64,000 bases of DNA from Phocoenobacter atlanticus. GTDB taxonomy: Bacteria > Pseudomonadota > Gammaproteobacteria > Enterobacterales > Pasteurellaceae. The notes under the pieces are model-generated. The model did not search any database. It was not told the origin of the DNA and worked only from the letters and a program-made list of their open reading frames with translations. Each line of letters opens with the position of its first letter. Within the stretch, counting starts at the first letter, position 1. Shown here one piece after another: positions 16,619 through 26,387 of the stretch. The translations under genes were made by a program, and so were the position numbers. The stretch lies in assembly GCF_030764225.1 (NCBI RefSeq), contig NZ_JASAXH010000013.1; one strand, 5' to 3'.

Positions 16619-17632
16619 ATGGCAACCATTAAAGATGTCGCAAAATTAGCTGGAGTTTCAACCACTACGGTTTCTCACGTAATTAATAAAACGCGTTTCG
16701 TTGCAGAAAAAACAACGCAATCTGTTTGGGATGCCATTTCTGAATTAAATTATTCTCCCAGTGCGGTTGCCCGTAGTTTGAAAGTCAATACCACAAAATC
16801 TATTGGAATGATTGTTACCACCAGTGAATCCCCTTTTTTTGCAGAAATCATTCTCGCAATGGAACGTCATTGTTATGAAATGGGTTACTCACTGTTTTTA
16901 TGTAATACTCAAAATGATCCTGAAAAAATCCAAAACCATTTAGATATGTTAATGACGAAACGTGTTGACGGTATTTTGGTTATGTGTAGTGAATATACTG
17001 AAAACTCTCTTGCACTGTTAAATAAAGCGAATATTCCTATGGTAGTAATGGATTGGGGATTGCGAGATAATAGTAATGATCTTATCGCTGACAATAGTTT
17101 TATTGGTGGCTATTTCGCTACTCAACATTTAATTGAGAATGGGCATAAAAAAATAGCAGTTATTACAGGAGATTTGTTTAAAACAGTATCAAAAAATCGT
17201 TTTCAAGGTTTTAGTAAGGCAATGGATGAAGCAAATCTATTGATTGAACCACAATGGATTCAGGAAGGTGATTTTGAACCAGAAGGTGGCTTTGAGTGTA
17301 TGAATAATATTCTTGATTTAGATGAATTACCTACAGCAATTTTTTGTTTTAGTGATGTAATGGCATTAGGTGCAATTTCAGCAATTAATCTTAGAGGATT
17401 ATCTGTACCACAAGATATTTCTGTTATTGGTTATGATAATATTCATAACTCTCGCTTTTATGCCCCTCCTTTAACAACAATGCATCAATCCAAATCACGA
17501 CTTTCAGATAGAGTGCTAGAATTATTACTTGAGCGAATTTCTTCAAAAGAAAAACGAAATGAACCACAAATATTAGAGTTTATGCCTGAGTTAGTTGTGC
17601 GTGATTCAGTTCGTAATTTAAATAAAAATTAG
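16619..17632 (+). CDS. purR: Purine repressor PurR (LacI family)
   Basis: A 337-residue LacI-family repressor. The N-terminal HTH and hinge (MATIKDVAKLAGVSTTTVSH, then NYSPSAVARSLK) match PurR nearly word for word, including the hinge residues that insert into the PUR box minor groove. The effector domain carries KRVDGILVMCSEY and MVVMDWG, also PurR features. It responds to hypoxanthine or guanine as corepressor and controls purine synthesis genes. None of the classic target genes except cvpA lie nearby. The DedA gene follows after 12 bp. Confidence 0.94.
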   Translation: MATIKDVAKLAGVSTTTVSHVINKTRFVAEKTTQSVWDAISELNYSPSAVARSLKVNTTKSIGMIVTTSESPFFAEIILAMERHCYEMGYSLFLCNTQNDPEKIQNHLDMLMTKRVDGILVMCSEYTENSLALLNKANIPMVVMDWGLRDNSNDLIADNSFIGGYFATQHLIENGHKKIAVITGDLFKTVSKNRFQGFSKAMDEANLLIEPQWIQEGDFEPEGGFECMNNILDLDELPTAIFCFSDVMALGAISAINLRGLSVPQDISVIGYDNIHNSRFYAPPLTTMHQSKSRLSDRVLELLLERISSKEKRNEPQILEFMPELVVRDSVRNLNKN

Positions 17633-17644
17633 ATAGGTTTTTTA

Positions 17645-18265
17645 ATGGAATTTTTAATTGATTTTTTTAGTAGTTATGGCTATTGGGCTGTTTTTTTAGT
17701 ATTACTCGCTTGTGGTTTTGGTTTACCTATTCCTGAAGACATAACGTTAGTCTCTGGGGGGGTTATTTCTGGTTTAGGCTATACTAATGTACATATTATG
17801 CTGGTAGTAAGTATGATAGGAGTATTAGCTGGTGATAGTACAATGTATTGGCTTGGACGAATTTATGGTAAGAAAATTTTACGCTTTCGTTTTATTAAGC
17901 CTTTAGTTCGTCGAGGACGATTATCTGCAGTAAGAAAAATGTTTGATAAATATGGAAATCGCTTATTATTTACTGCTCGTTTCTTACCTGGATTAAGAGC
18001 GGTAGTTTATCTTGTTTCTGGTATTACCAATCGTGTTAATTATTTTCAATTTATCCTTGTTGATTTTTGTGCTGCCATTATTTCCGTTCCAATTTGGGTT
18101 TATTTAGGTGATTTTGGTGCTTCAAATTTAGAGTGGCTAAAAGAACAAATACATAAAGGACAGGCTATTATTTATGTCATTTTGGTTACTGTCATCTTAT
18201 TTGTTGTTTGGAAGATTTATCAAATGCGTAAAAAACAAAAGGTAAAAATTAATGAAGCACGTTGA
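17645..18265 (+). CDS. DedA-family membrane protein
   Basis: A 206-residue polytopic inner-membrane protein of the DedA/SNARE-associated family. The amphipathic re-entrant segments CGFGLPIPEDITLVSGG and the paired GDSTMYWLGR and RFLPGLRAVVYLVSG motifs with conserved acidic and Arg residues are present. DedA proteins support membrane homeostasis; several are undecaprenyl-phosphate or phospholipid flippases. The 3' end overlaps rnhA by 14 bp, so the two are translationally linked. It contains a run of seven G residues at 17756-17762, too short to call phase-variable. Confidence 0.9.
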   Translation: MEFLIDFFSSYGYWAVFLVLLACGFGLPIPEDITLVSGGVISGLGYTNVHIMLVVSMIGVLAGDSTMYWLGRIYGKKILRFRFIKPLVRRGRLSAVRKMFDKYGNRLLFTARFLPGLRAVVYLVSGITNRVNYFQFILVDFCAAIISVPIWVYLGDFGASNLEWLKEQIHKGQAIIYVILVTVILFVVWKIYQMRKKQKVKINEAR

Positions 18266-18716
18266 AATTTTTACTGATGGTTCCTGTTTAGGTAATCCAG
18301 GTAAAGGTGGTATTGGTATCGTATTACGCTACAATCAGCACGAAAAAAAAATAAGTAAAGGTTATTTTCAAACGACCAACAATAGAATGGAATTACGTGC
18401 GGTCATTGAGGCATTAAGTTTACTAAAAGAACCCTGCTATATTACATTATTTAGTGACAGCCAATATATGCAAAATGGAATCCAAAAATGGATTTTTAAT
18501 TGGCGAAAAAATAACTGGAAAACCAGTGCGAAAAAACCAGTTAAAAATAAAGATTTATGGATTGCACTAGATCAACAAATCCAACAACATAAAATTGATT
18601 GGCGATGGGTTAAAGGGCATTCAGGACACCGTGAAAACGAAATTTGTGATGAATTAGCCAAATCAGGGGCAAATAATCCAACATTACAAGATGTTGGTTA
18701 CGAAAATTTAAATTAA
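18252..18716 (+). CDS. rnhA: Ribonuclease HI
   Basis: Removes RNA from RNA-DNA hybrids. At 154 residues it is the usual size. The four catalytic carboxylates are in FTDGSCLGNPG (Asp8), MELRAVIEAL (Glu), LFSDSQYM (Asp) and ICDELAKSGA (Asp). The handle region WKTSAKKPVKNKDLW is present. Starts inside the end of the DedA gene; in many gammaproteobacteria rnhA is instead beside dnaQ. Confidence 0.97.
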   Translation: MKHVEIFTDGSCLGNPGKGGIGIVLRYNQHEKKISKGYFQTTNNRMELRAVIEALSLLKEPCYITLFSDSQYMQNGIQKWIFNWRKNNWKTSAKKPVKNKDLWIALDQQIQQHKIDWRWVKGHSGHRENEICDELAKSGANNPTLQDVGYENLN

Positions 18717-18764
18717 TTATTCTGGCAACTATTTATAGAATAAGGAATAGAAAAAAGAGGTATT

Positions 18765-19256
18765 ATGATTGATTATATTATTATTGGTATTATTGTTTTT
18801 TCTTCATTAGTGAGTTTATGGAGAGGATTTATTAGAGAAGTAATGTCCTTAATTGGTTGGGTAACTGCTTTTTTTGTAGCAAGCTATTTTTACCCCTATT
18901 TCAGTGGATATTTCACACAAGTAAATTCGATTTATCTACAACAATCTGAGTTAATAAGAGACGGACTGGCTGCGATATTATTATTTATTGGTACACTCAT
19001 AATAATGAGCATTATTAATGCTTTGTTAGGTAAACTCGTTGATCAAACAGGATTAAGTGGTACAGATCGAGTACTTGGAATGGTATTTGGTGCGTTACGT
19101 GGCATATTAATTGTCGCAGCAATATTATTCTTCTTTGATTTCACTCAAGCTAGTGACAGTGAATGGTGGAAAGAATCCCAATTAATTCCCCATTTTGGTT
19201 TTATTGTTAAGTGGTTTTTTGAACAACTTCAAGCAAACTCTAGTTTATTACAGTAA
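18765..19256 (+). CDS. cvpA: CvpA family membrane protein
   Basis: A 163-residue inner-membrane protein with four hydrophobic segments. The opening MIDYIIIGIIVFSSLVSLWR and the LSGTDRVLGMVFGALRGILIV block are CvpA hallmarks. The family is needed for colicin V production and envelope stress tolerance; its biochemical role is unknown. In E. coli and many relatives cvpA is followed by purF and then ubiX. Here ubiX follows directly and purF is missing from between them. Confidence 0.92.
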   Translation: MIDYIIIGIIVFSSLVSLWRGFIREVMSLIGWVTAFFVASYFYPYFSGYFTQVNSIYLQQSELIRDGLAAILLFIGTLIIMSIINALLGKLVDQTGLSGTDRVLGMVFGALRGILIVAAILFFFDFTQASDSEWWKESQLIPHFGFIVKWFFEQLQANSSLLQ

Positions 19257-19274
19257 CGATATTAAAATAGTTTA

Positions 19275-19883
19275 ATGAAAAGAAATTGTAAAAAATCACC
19301 AAAATCTCACCGCTTGCCTGAACGTTTAATTATTGCGATAACAGGGGCGAGTGGTGTCATTTATGCGATTCGATTACTCGAAGTGTTACAAAAAACGAAT
19401 ATAGAAGCACATCTAATTATTAGCAATGCGGCAAAACAAACCATTGCAATAGAAACGGACTATTCTCTTAATCAAATAAAATCATTCGCTCACCAAATTT
19501 ATGATATACGAGATATTGGTGCCGCAATTTCATCAGGTTCATTTATTACAAAAGGAATGATTATTGTCCCCTGCTCAATGAAAACATTATCAGGTATTGC
19601 ACATAGTTATACTGATGATTTAATTACTCGTGCCGCAGACGTTATTTTAAAAGAGAGAAAACCTCTAGTGCTTTGTGTACGTGAAACCCCCTTACACTTA
19701 GGGCATTTACGCTTAATGACACAACTGACTGAAATTGGTGGACAGATCGTACCTCTAATGCCTGCTTTTTATCATAAACCACAAACTGTTGCAGATATTG
19801 TGGATCAAGGGGTAAATCGCCTACTAGATCAATTTGATATTTATCTTGAACAAGAGCTATTTACACGCTGGAAAAGTGAATAA
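19275..19883 (+). CDS. ubiX: Flavin prenyltransferase UbiX
   Basis: Makes prenylated FMN, the cofactor of UbiD-type decarboxylases. The flavin-binding AITGASGVIYAIRLLE lies at about residues 22-37; the later VPCSMKTLSGIAHSYTDDLI and LVLCVRETPLHLGHLRLM segments are the active-site blocks. The N-terminal 16 residues (rich in Lys, with an uptake signal core coding for part of it at 19309-19315) precede the normal family start, and no good ribosome site is seen before the ATG, so the true start may differ. Follows cvpA by 18 bp. Confidence 0.93.
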   Translation: MKRNCKKSPKSHRLPERLIIAITGASGVIYAIRLLEVLQKTNIEAHLIISNAAKQTIAIETDYSLNQIKSFAHQIYDIRDIGAAISSGSFITKGMIIVPCSMKTLSGIAHSYTDDLITRAADVILKERKPLVLCVRETPLHLGHLRLMTQLTEIGGQIVPLMPAFYHKPQTVADIVDQGVNRLLDQFDIYLEQELFTRWKSE

Positions 19884-19963
19884 TAATATTTTAGTTTAAA
19901 TATTAAATAGAAATATGTATTATCTTTTATTACATCATACAGTTAACAGTTATAGGAGGAACT

Positions 19964-22168
19964 ATGGTTGCAATTCGTCATTCCCATATTCTGGACCCAA
20001 ATGATTTCGAATTAGTAAGTTGGGGCACTTCTTTGCAAATGTCACCTGTAACTTTTGAAGAAATCCAAATTGTTTGGCGTTATGCACAAGAAAAACTTGA
20101 TATCGAACAATATCCATTAATGTGGTTTGGTATTGAAATGATTGAAATCTTGCATAGTTTAAATATGGATGATGATAGTCTAGTTGCCGCTTTTTTAGTT
20201 CCTCTCGTTAAGCATAAAATTATTGATTTAATTGAAATTAAAGATAATTTTAATGCGAGCATTACCGAGCTTGTTAAAGGTGTGTTAGAGATGGATAATA
20301 TTCGTCAATTAAATGCAGGTTACTCTTCTGATATTCAAATTGATAATATCCGCCGTATGTTGTTAGCAATGGTAAAAGATTTCCGCTGTATGGTTATTAA
20401 ACTTGCTGAACGCATTACTTATCTACGAGATAAAAATCACACAGAAGAAGAACTTGTTTTAGCGGCAAAAGAATGTTCTCAAATTTATGCCCCACTTGCT
20501 AACCGATTAGGAATTGGACAGTTAAAATGGGAGTTAGAAGACTACTGTTTTAGAGCTTTACACCCTAGCAAATATAAACAAGTTGCAAAATTCGAACTCA
20601 ATGAACGACGTTTAGATCGTGAAAAATATATTGCAAAATTTATTAAAAATCTGACCGCTTTACTTGAACAAGAATTAGATGGTTTTCATATTTATGGTAG
20701 ACCAAAACATATTTATAGTATATGGAAAAAAATGCAATGCAAAAACCTTGCATTTAAACAACTATTTGATATTCGAGCAGTGAGAATTATTGTACCAACC
20801 TTAGAAGATTGCTATACCGCTTTGGGAATTGTTCATACTCATTATCAACATTTATCTGAGCATTTTGATGATTATATTTCAAATCCAAAACCTAATGGCT
20901 ACCAATCCTTGCATACTGTTATTTTAGGCAAAGGTCACAAACCCATTGAAATACAAATTAGAACTCAAGAAATGCACGACAGTGCGGAACTTGGCGTCGC
21001 AGCTCACTGGAAATATAAAGAAGGAGGTGCTGCTGGGCGTGCTGGCTATGAAGATAAAATTGTATGGTTACGTAAACTATTAGATTGGCAGAATGATATT
21101 GCAGAATCGAATGAATCTATTAGTGAACTACGTAGCCAAGTCTTTGATGATAGAGTTTACGTCTTTACTCCTCGTGGTGAAGTAATAGATCTTCCTAAAA
21201 ATGCTACACCTCTTGATTTTGCCTATGCTATTCATAGTGAAGTAGGACATCGTTGTATTGGTGCAAAAGTAGCAGGACGAATAGTTCCTTTTACCTATTT
21301 ACTACAAATGGGCGATCAAGTTGAAATTATCACTCAGAAAAACCCCAATCCAAGTCGAGACTGGTTAAATCCAAATCAAGGCTTTATTAATACAGCACGA
21401 GCCAGAGCTAAAGTTATCAATTTCTTTAAAAAGCAAGATCGAGATAAAAATATTCCTCTTGGAAAAGATATTCTCGATGCTGAAATGACAAAATTTAACT
21501 TTACACAAAAGCAAATTGAACAATATGGATTACCTCGTTATAACCTAAAACATATTAGTGACCTCTATGCCGCTATTGGCAGTGGTGATATTAAATTAAA
21601 TCAATTTAGTCATTATTTACAAAGTAAATTGATTAAACCCACAGCCGAGCAAGAAGATGAAGCAGTACTAAAAAGTGTTCAATTTAAAGCCTCAAATACT
21701 ATCAATAAAGGAAAAAGTAGTGATATTATTATCGATGGTGTAGGTAATTTAATGCACACTGTTGCACGCTGTTGTCAACCTATCCCAGGAGATAAAATTG
21801 TGGGTTATATTACTCAAGGACGAGGAATTTCCATTCATAAATCGGATTGTGAACAACTTTTTGAATTAAGAAGCATTAATCCAGAACGCGTTGTCAAAGC
21901 ACAATGGGGAGCAAATGATACTAGAGGCTTTAGTTTAACCATTCGAATCATTGCCAACGATCGTAATGGTTTATTAAGAGATATTACCAGTATTATGGCA
22001 AATGAAAAAGTGAATGTACTTGGTGTATCGAGTAGAACAGATATTAAATCAAATATTGCGACCATTGATATGGAAATTGAATTAACAAATGTTGAATTTC
22101 TTGCAAAATTGCTTTCTCGTATTACACAGCTGAGCGATATAATTGAAGCTAAACGCTTCGCAGGTTAA
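19964..22168 (+). CDS. relA: GTP pyrophosphokinase RelA
   Basis: Ribosome-associated (p)ppGpp synthetase of the stringent response. The 734-residue protein has an inactive pseudo-hydrolase N-domain (the HD dyad is replaced; FLVPLVKHK at the site), the synthetase domain around residues 230-390 with YQSLHTVI, a TGS domain (VFTPRGEVIDLPKNATPLDFAY) and a C-terminal ACT/RRM domain. Absence of the HD pair marks it as RelA rather than SpoT. AGGAGG is placed well before the ATG. Confidence 0.97.
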   Translation: MVAIRHSHILDPNDFELVSWGTSLQMSPVTFEEIQIVWRYAQEKLDIEQYPLMWFGIEMIEILHSLNMDDDSLVAAFLVPLVKHKIIDLIEIKDNFNASITELVKGVLEMDNIRQLNAGYSSDIQIDNIRRMLLAMVKDFRCMVIKLAERITYLRDKNHTEEELVLAAKECSQIYAPLANRLGIGQLKWELEDYCFRALHPSKYKQVAKFELNERRLDREKYIAKFIKNLTALLEQELDGFHIYGRPKHIYSIWKKMQCKNLAFKQLFDIRAVRIIVPTLEDCYTALGIVHTHYQHLSEHFDDYISNPKPNGYQSLHTVILGKGHKPIEIQIRTQEMHDSAELGVAAHWKYKEGGAAGRAGYEDKIVWLRKLLDWQNDIAESNESISELRSQVFDDRVYVFTPRGEVIDLPKNATPLDFAYAIHSEVGHRCIGAKVAGRIVPFTYLLQMGDQVEIITQKNPNPSRDWLNPNQGFINTARARAKVINFFKKQDRDKNIPLGKDILDAEMTKFNFTQKQIEQYGLPRYNLKHISDLYAAIGSGDIKLNQFSHYLQSKLIKPTAEQEDEAVLKSVQFKASNTINKGKSSDIIIDGVGNLMHTVARCCQPIPGDKIVGYITQGRGISIHKSDCEQLFELRSINPERVVKAQWGANDTRGFSLTIRIIANDRNGLLRDITSIMANEKVNVLGVSSRTDIKSNIATIDMEIELTNVEFLAKLLSRITQLSDIIEAKRFAG

Positions 22169-22170
22169 CA

Positions 22171-23013
22171 ATGACAAACAATACAATAATTTATGATTTA
22201 CACAGTCACAGCACTGCCTCGGATGGACTGCTTACTCCTACAGAATTGATACAACGTGCGGTTGAAAAAGGTATTAATATTTTAGCCTTAACAGATCACG
22301 ATACTATCAATGGTTTAGAAGAAGCAAAGCAAGCGACACAACACTTGCCAATTAAACTTATTTCAGGAGTAGAAATTTCTGTCATATGGCAAAATAAAAA
22401 TATCCATTTAAGTGCCTTAAATTTTGATGAAAATAATGAAAAATTGGTAAATTTATTACAAAATCAGACCGCCTTAAGAGAACAGCGAGCAATTCACATC
22501 GCAGAAAAATTAGCCAAAGCAGGTATTCCAAATGCCTATGAAGGGGCAAAAAAATTGGCACAAGGTGAAATCACACGTGCTCACTATGCCCGTTTTTTAG
22601 TTGAAATTGAAGCCGTCAACAATATAGAAAAAGCATTTAAAAAGTATTTAGGACAAGGTAAATCTGCTTACGTTAAACCAATATGGTGTTCAATGGAAGA
22701 AGCCATTGATGTAATACATCACGCAGACGGAGTAATCAACATTGCCCACCCTCTTAAATATAAACTCACTGCACGTTGGATACGCCGTTTAATTACCGCC
22801 TTCAAAGAAGCAGGAGGAGATGGAATTGAGGTCGCAGGTTGCGGACAGTCGCGAGATCAACGCCAACTTCTCGCCCGTTGGGCAGAAGAGTTTGATCTCT
22901 ACTCCTCTGTTGGTTCTGATTTCCACTATCCAACCCAATGGTTAGATCTCGGTAAAGATCTTACCCTTCCCACAAACTGTAAACCTATTTGGGAACTATG
23001 GAAAGAAAAATGA
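22171..23013 (+). CDS. rnm: 5'-3' exoribonuclease Rnm (YciV/RNase AM), PHP domain
   Basis: A 280-residue PHP-family phosphoesterase. Metal-binding motifs are visible: DLHSHSTASDG (residues 9-19), LTDHDT (about 41), GVEIS (about 67), NIAHPLKY (about 192) and SDFHYP (about 249). The E. coli enzyme trims the 5' ends of 5S, 16S and 23S rRNA. It starts 2 bp after the relA stop, so it is probably co-translated with relA. Confidence 0.93.
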   Translation: MTNNTIIYDLHSHSTASDGLLTPTELIQRAVEKGINILALTDHDTINGLEEAKQATQHLPIKLISGVEISVIWQNKNIHLSALNFDENNEKLVNLLQNQTALREQRAIHIAEKLAKAGIPNAYEGAKKLAQGEITRAHYARFLVEIEAVNNIEKAFKKYLGQGKSAYVKPIWCSMEEAIDVIHHADGVINIAHPLKYKLTARWIRRLITAFKEAGGDGIEVAGCGQSRDQRQLLARWAEEFDLYSSVGSDFHYPTQWLDLGKDLTLPTNCKPIWELWKEK

Positions 23014-23046
23014 CCATATGACCTCTTGGTACAAAAATATTTTTAA

Positions 23047-23076
23047 TTGTAAAAAATAACAAAGATCATACCGCTT
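23047..23076 (-). repeat. DNA uptake signal sequence (30-bp unit)
   Basis: Core ACCGCTT at 23070-23076 between rnm and rph, with AT-rich tail. Confidence 0.75.
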
Positions 23077-23148
23077 ATTCAGAACAACCGCATACATTAC
23101 TGGTATTATTTGTTAGAATAGATTAACTTTTTAATTTTAGGAGAATGT

Positions 23149-23871
23149 ATGCGTCCAAATAATCGCACAGCAAACCAAACTCGCCCAGTAAAAATCACTC
23201 GTAACTATACTAAATATGCTGAAGGTTCAGTATTAGTTGAATTTGGTGAAACCAAAGTGTTATGTAATGCCTCAATTGATGAATCTGTTCCTCGTTTTTT
23301 AAGAGGTAAAAATCAAGGTTGGGTAACCGCAGAATATGCAATGCTTCCTCGTGCGACACACTCACGCACACAACGTGAAGCATCAAAAGGCAAACAAGGT
23401 GGACGAACCCTTGAAATCCAACGTTTAATCGGTCGTTCATTACGTGCAGTTGTTGATTTAAAAGCCTTAGGTGAACGTACTATTACCGTAGATTGTGACG
23501 TTATTCAAGCCGACGGTGGTACTCGTACCGCGGCAATTACAGGTGCAGCGGTTGCTTTACAAGATGCGTTAAATAAGTTAATCGATACAGGAAAACTAAA
23601 AACAAATCCGATGAAAAGTCTTGTTGCTGCAATTTCTGTTGGGGTGGTAAATAATGACGCTATTTGTGATTTAGAATACATCGAAGATTGCAACGCTGAA
23701 ACAGATATGAATGTCGTTATGGTCGAAAGTGGTCATTTTGTCGAAGTACAAGGTACTGCAGAAGGAACACCATTTTCTCATAGTGAATTATTACAATTAT
23801 TAGATCTCGCAAAACAAGGTATTGAGCAATTATTCGAGGCACAGCATTTAGCATTACGAAATGCTCAATAA
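23149..23871 (+). CDS. rph: Ribonuclease PH
   Basis: Phosphorolytic 3'-5' exoribonuclease that trims tRNA 3' ends. The 240-residue protein begins MRPNNRTANQTRPVKITRNY and contains the phosphate-binding GGRTLEIQRLIGRSLRAV and DCDVIQADGGTRTAAITGA blocks. The C-terminus is full length, unlike the frameshifted rph of E. coli K-12. AGGAGA precedes the ATG. Confidence 0.97.
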   Translation: MRPNNRTANQTRPVKITRNYTKYAEGSVLVEFGETKVLCNASIDESVPRFLRGKNQGWVTAEYAMLPRATHSRTQREASKGKQGGRTLEIQRLIGRSLRAVVDLKALGERTITVDCDVIQADGGTRTAAITGAAVALQDALNKLIDTGKLKTNPMKSLVAAISVGVVNNDAICDLEYIEDCNAETDMNVVMVESGHFVEVQGTAEGTPFSHSELLQLLDLAKQGIEQLFEAQHLALRNAQ

Positions 23872-23922
23872 TACTTCACTTCCTACAAGGCAATATCATA
23901 TTTAAAAAATCCAATTACTTAC

Positions 23923-23950
23923 GTAGAGACAGGGCATGTCCTGTCTCTAC
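23923..23950. repeat. Palindromic REP-like element
   Basis: A perfect 11-bp stem, GTAGAGACAGG/CCTGTCTCTAC, with loop GCATGT between the converging rph and lpxC genes. Related GTAGAGAC...GTCTCTAC palindromes occur as dispersed intergenic repeats in several bacteria. It could also end transcription of either gene, though no T run follows. Confidence 0.6.
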
Positions 23951-24025
23951 AATATATTTATACATCAATAGGTAAAAACTTACGGTTGCCCTTGATAATA
24001 TCAGTAATTTACCAATACATCTTAA

Positions 24026-24943
24026 TTAAACTAAAATATGACCCTTTTTCTGATAACCAAAAGGCACTGTTGCTTTATCATCGAAAGTCACAAATTCCCA
24101 AGCTTTCTCATTTTCAAGCACCGCTCTTAATAATTGATTATTTACGCCATGCCCTGATTTATAGGCAGAAAATTCACCGATAATATTGTAACCACACATA
24201 AATAAGTCACCAACAGCATCTAACATTTTATGACGAACCAATTCATCAGGAAAACGTAACCCCTCTTCATTTAAGATACGATAATTATCTAGTACAATCG
24301 CATTATCCAAACTTCCACCTAGTGCTAATCCCATCGATTGAAGTAATTCAATATCTTTCATAAAACCAAAGGTTCTCGCACGACTTAACTGCTGAATAAA
24401 GTTTTTTGTTGAAAATTCCATTTGGTAATGCCCAACATCTTTACTGATTGCAGGGTGAGAGAAATCAATTGTAAAATCAAGTTTAAAGCCATTATAAGGT
24501 TTTAATTCTGCCCACTTGTCTTCATTTTCTACTCGCACTGTTTCTTTGATACGAATAAATTTTTTCAATGCATTTTGTTCTTCAACTCCTGCATCTAACA
24601 ATAAATAGATAAATGGACTAGAACTACCATCCATAATAGGAATTTCAGGCGCATCAATTTCTACAATTACATTATCTAATCCAACAGCAGACATAGCCGC
24701 ATTTAAGTGCTCAACCGTTGAAATACGCACACCATCATCGTTGATCATACAAGTACATAACGTCGTATCACGAATAAAATCGGCTCTCGCAGGAAAATAA
24801 ACAGCAGGCTCTAAATCAGTACGAGCATAAATCACACCTGTATTTTCAGGAGCAGGACGCAACGTAAGGGTTACTTTTTTACCACTATGCAATCCGATTC
24901 CCGTTACTTTTATTGATTTTTTCAGGGTTCTTTGCTTAATCAT
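24026..24943 (-). CDS. lpxC: UDP-3-O-acyl-N-acetylglucosamine deacetylase
   Basis: Zinc enzyme for the committed step of lipid A synthesis. Zinc ligands are in STVEHLNAAMSA (His79 region) and HKMLDAVGDLF (His and Asp near 238-242); the catalytic His lies in KSGHGVNNQLL. The 305-residue length is normal. It ends the dcw cluster just after ftsZ with only 10 bp between them, tighter than in E. coli where secM lies further on. Confidence 0.98.
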   Translation of the reverse strand: MIKQRTLKKSIKVTGIGLHSGKKVTLTLRPAPENTGVIYARTDLEPAVYFPARADFIRDTTLCTCMINDDGVRISTVEHLNAAMSAVGLDNVIVEIDAPEIPIMDGSSSPFIYLLLDAGVEEQNALKKFIRIKETVRVENEDKWAELKPYNGFKLDFTIDFSHPAISKDVGHYQMEFSTKNFIQQLSRARTFGFMKDIELLQSMGLALGGSLDNAIVLDNYRILNEEGLRFPDELVRHKMLDAVGDLFMCGYNIIGEFSAYKSGHGVNNQLLRAVLENEKAWEFVTFDDKATVPFGYQKKGHILV

Positions 24944-24953
24944 ATTTACCTTA

Positions 24954-26159
24954 CTATTTCTTTAAAAAACCAGGAATTGATGAAGGCGAGAATAATCTCT
25001 GTTCATCAATACGATGCGGTTGTTGGTTATTCACTTTTGTCGTTTCATTTTCTGTTGCATAAGCGTTTCTCTCAGAAAAACTTGCTGCTGGTTTTAATTC
25101 TGGTTGAGACGTTTCTAAATGAGAAGTAATTGAATGCTGCACTCTCATATTATTTGCTCTTAACATTTCTTGTTCAGAAGGACCAATACCTGTTGCAACA
25201 AGAGTCACCCGAATTTGCCCTTCCATTTCTGGGTAAATCGATGTTCCAAATACAACTGTCGCATCAGAGGCTGCATATTCGTGAATATAATCCATTACTT
25301 CATATACTTCACTTAATTCAATATCCATTCCTGAAGTAATACTAACTAGAATACCTTTTGCTTCAGACCAGTCAACATCTTCTAATAATGGACTAGCGAC
25401 AGCTTCTTGTGCGGCTTTTTCTGCGCGACCTTCTCCATCAGCAATACCTGTTCCCATCATTGCTCGTCCCATCTCAGACATTACGGTTTTAACGTCCGCA
25501 AAATCGACATTTATTAAACCTGGAGAAGTAATCATATCAGTAATACCTAAAACAGCATTACGTAACACATCATTTGCTGCTTTAAAAGCATCTAACATTT
25601 TAACGTTTTTAGGTAAAACTTTTAGTAATTTATCATTAGGAATAATAATTAAAGAATCGACATGCTTAGATAACTCAGCAATACCTTGTTCTGCATAGTT
25701 CATTCGCTTAGCGCCTTCAAATCGGAAAGGCTTAGTCACAATGGCAACAGTCAATGCGGGTGGTTCTGCATTTTTTGCAATTTCGGCAATAACAGGAGCG
25801 GCACCTGTACCAGTCCCTCCTCCCATTCCTGCAGAAATAAATACCATATCTGCACCAGATAACATATTGGTTAATGCATCTCTATCATCTTCTGCAGCTT
25901 GGCGACCTACATTGGGATTTGCTCCAGCACCCAATCCTTTAGTAATTTTATCCCCAATTTGAATAGTTTGACGCACTGCTGTTTTACGCAATGCTTGAGC
26001 ATCTGTGTTAACAGAAAAAAATTCAACACCGCCACTCAGCTCACCATTTTCATCGGCTTGTCCTTCAACCATATGATTTAATGCGTTACCGCCACCACCA
26101 CCAACACCAACGACCTTGATCACGGCATCAGGTGTTACTTCATATACTGGTTCAAACAT
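24954..26159 (-). CDS. ftsZ: Cell division protein FtsZ
   Basis: Tubulin-like GTPase forming the Z ring. The GTP-binding GGGTGTGAAP is near residue 107 and the T7 loop NVDFADVKTVM near 207. The last residues IPGFLKK are the conserved C-terminal peptide that binds FtsA and ZipA; the zipA gene is 33 kb away in this window. The 401-residue length is slightly above E. coli. A 228-bp gap separates it from ftsA and probably holds an ftsZ promoter (a TTGTTA and TAATAC pair 16 bp apart is one candidate). Confidence 0.99.
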   Translation of the reverse strand: MFEPVYEVTPDAVIKVVGVGGGGGNALNHMVEGQADENGELSGGVEFFSVNTDAQALRKTAVRQTIQIGDKITKGLGAGANPNVGRQAAEDDRDALTNMLSGADMVFISAGMGGGTGTGAAPVIAEIAKNAEPPALTVAIVTKPFRFEGAKRMNYAEQGIAELSKHVDSLIIIPNDKLLKVLPKNVKMLDAFKAANDVLRNAVLGITDMITSPGLINVDFADVKTVMSEMGRAMMGTGIADGEGRAEKAAQEAVASPLLEDVDWSEAKGILVSITSGMDIELSEVYEVMDYIHEYAASDATVVFGTSIYPEMEGQIRVTLVATGIGPSEQEMLRANNMRVQHSITSHLETSQPELKPAASFSERNAYATENETTKVNNQQPHRIDEQRLFSPSSIPGFLKK

Positions 26160-26387
26160 TATTTATTCTCCCTAATATGCAAGTCTAAAACCTACATTTC
26201 TATCTAAAATGTGACTTACATAAATTATATAAATTTTTCTTTTACTTATTTTAAGACTATATTAATTAATATATTACCACAATCATAGTACAATTGCATA
26301 CTAAGTATTATGCATTACTGCCCTATTAACAATACAATACAATGATTTGTATATAAATTATGCGATTTCATTATTTTAAATTGAATT

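Noticed and set aside
17756..17762. G7 tract in the DedA gene as a phase-variation switch
   Set aside because: Seven residues is short for slippage and the run encodes conserved Gly codons. Similar short runs in mltG and murD also encode conserved glycines.
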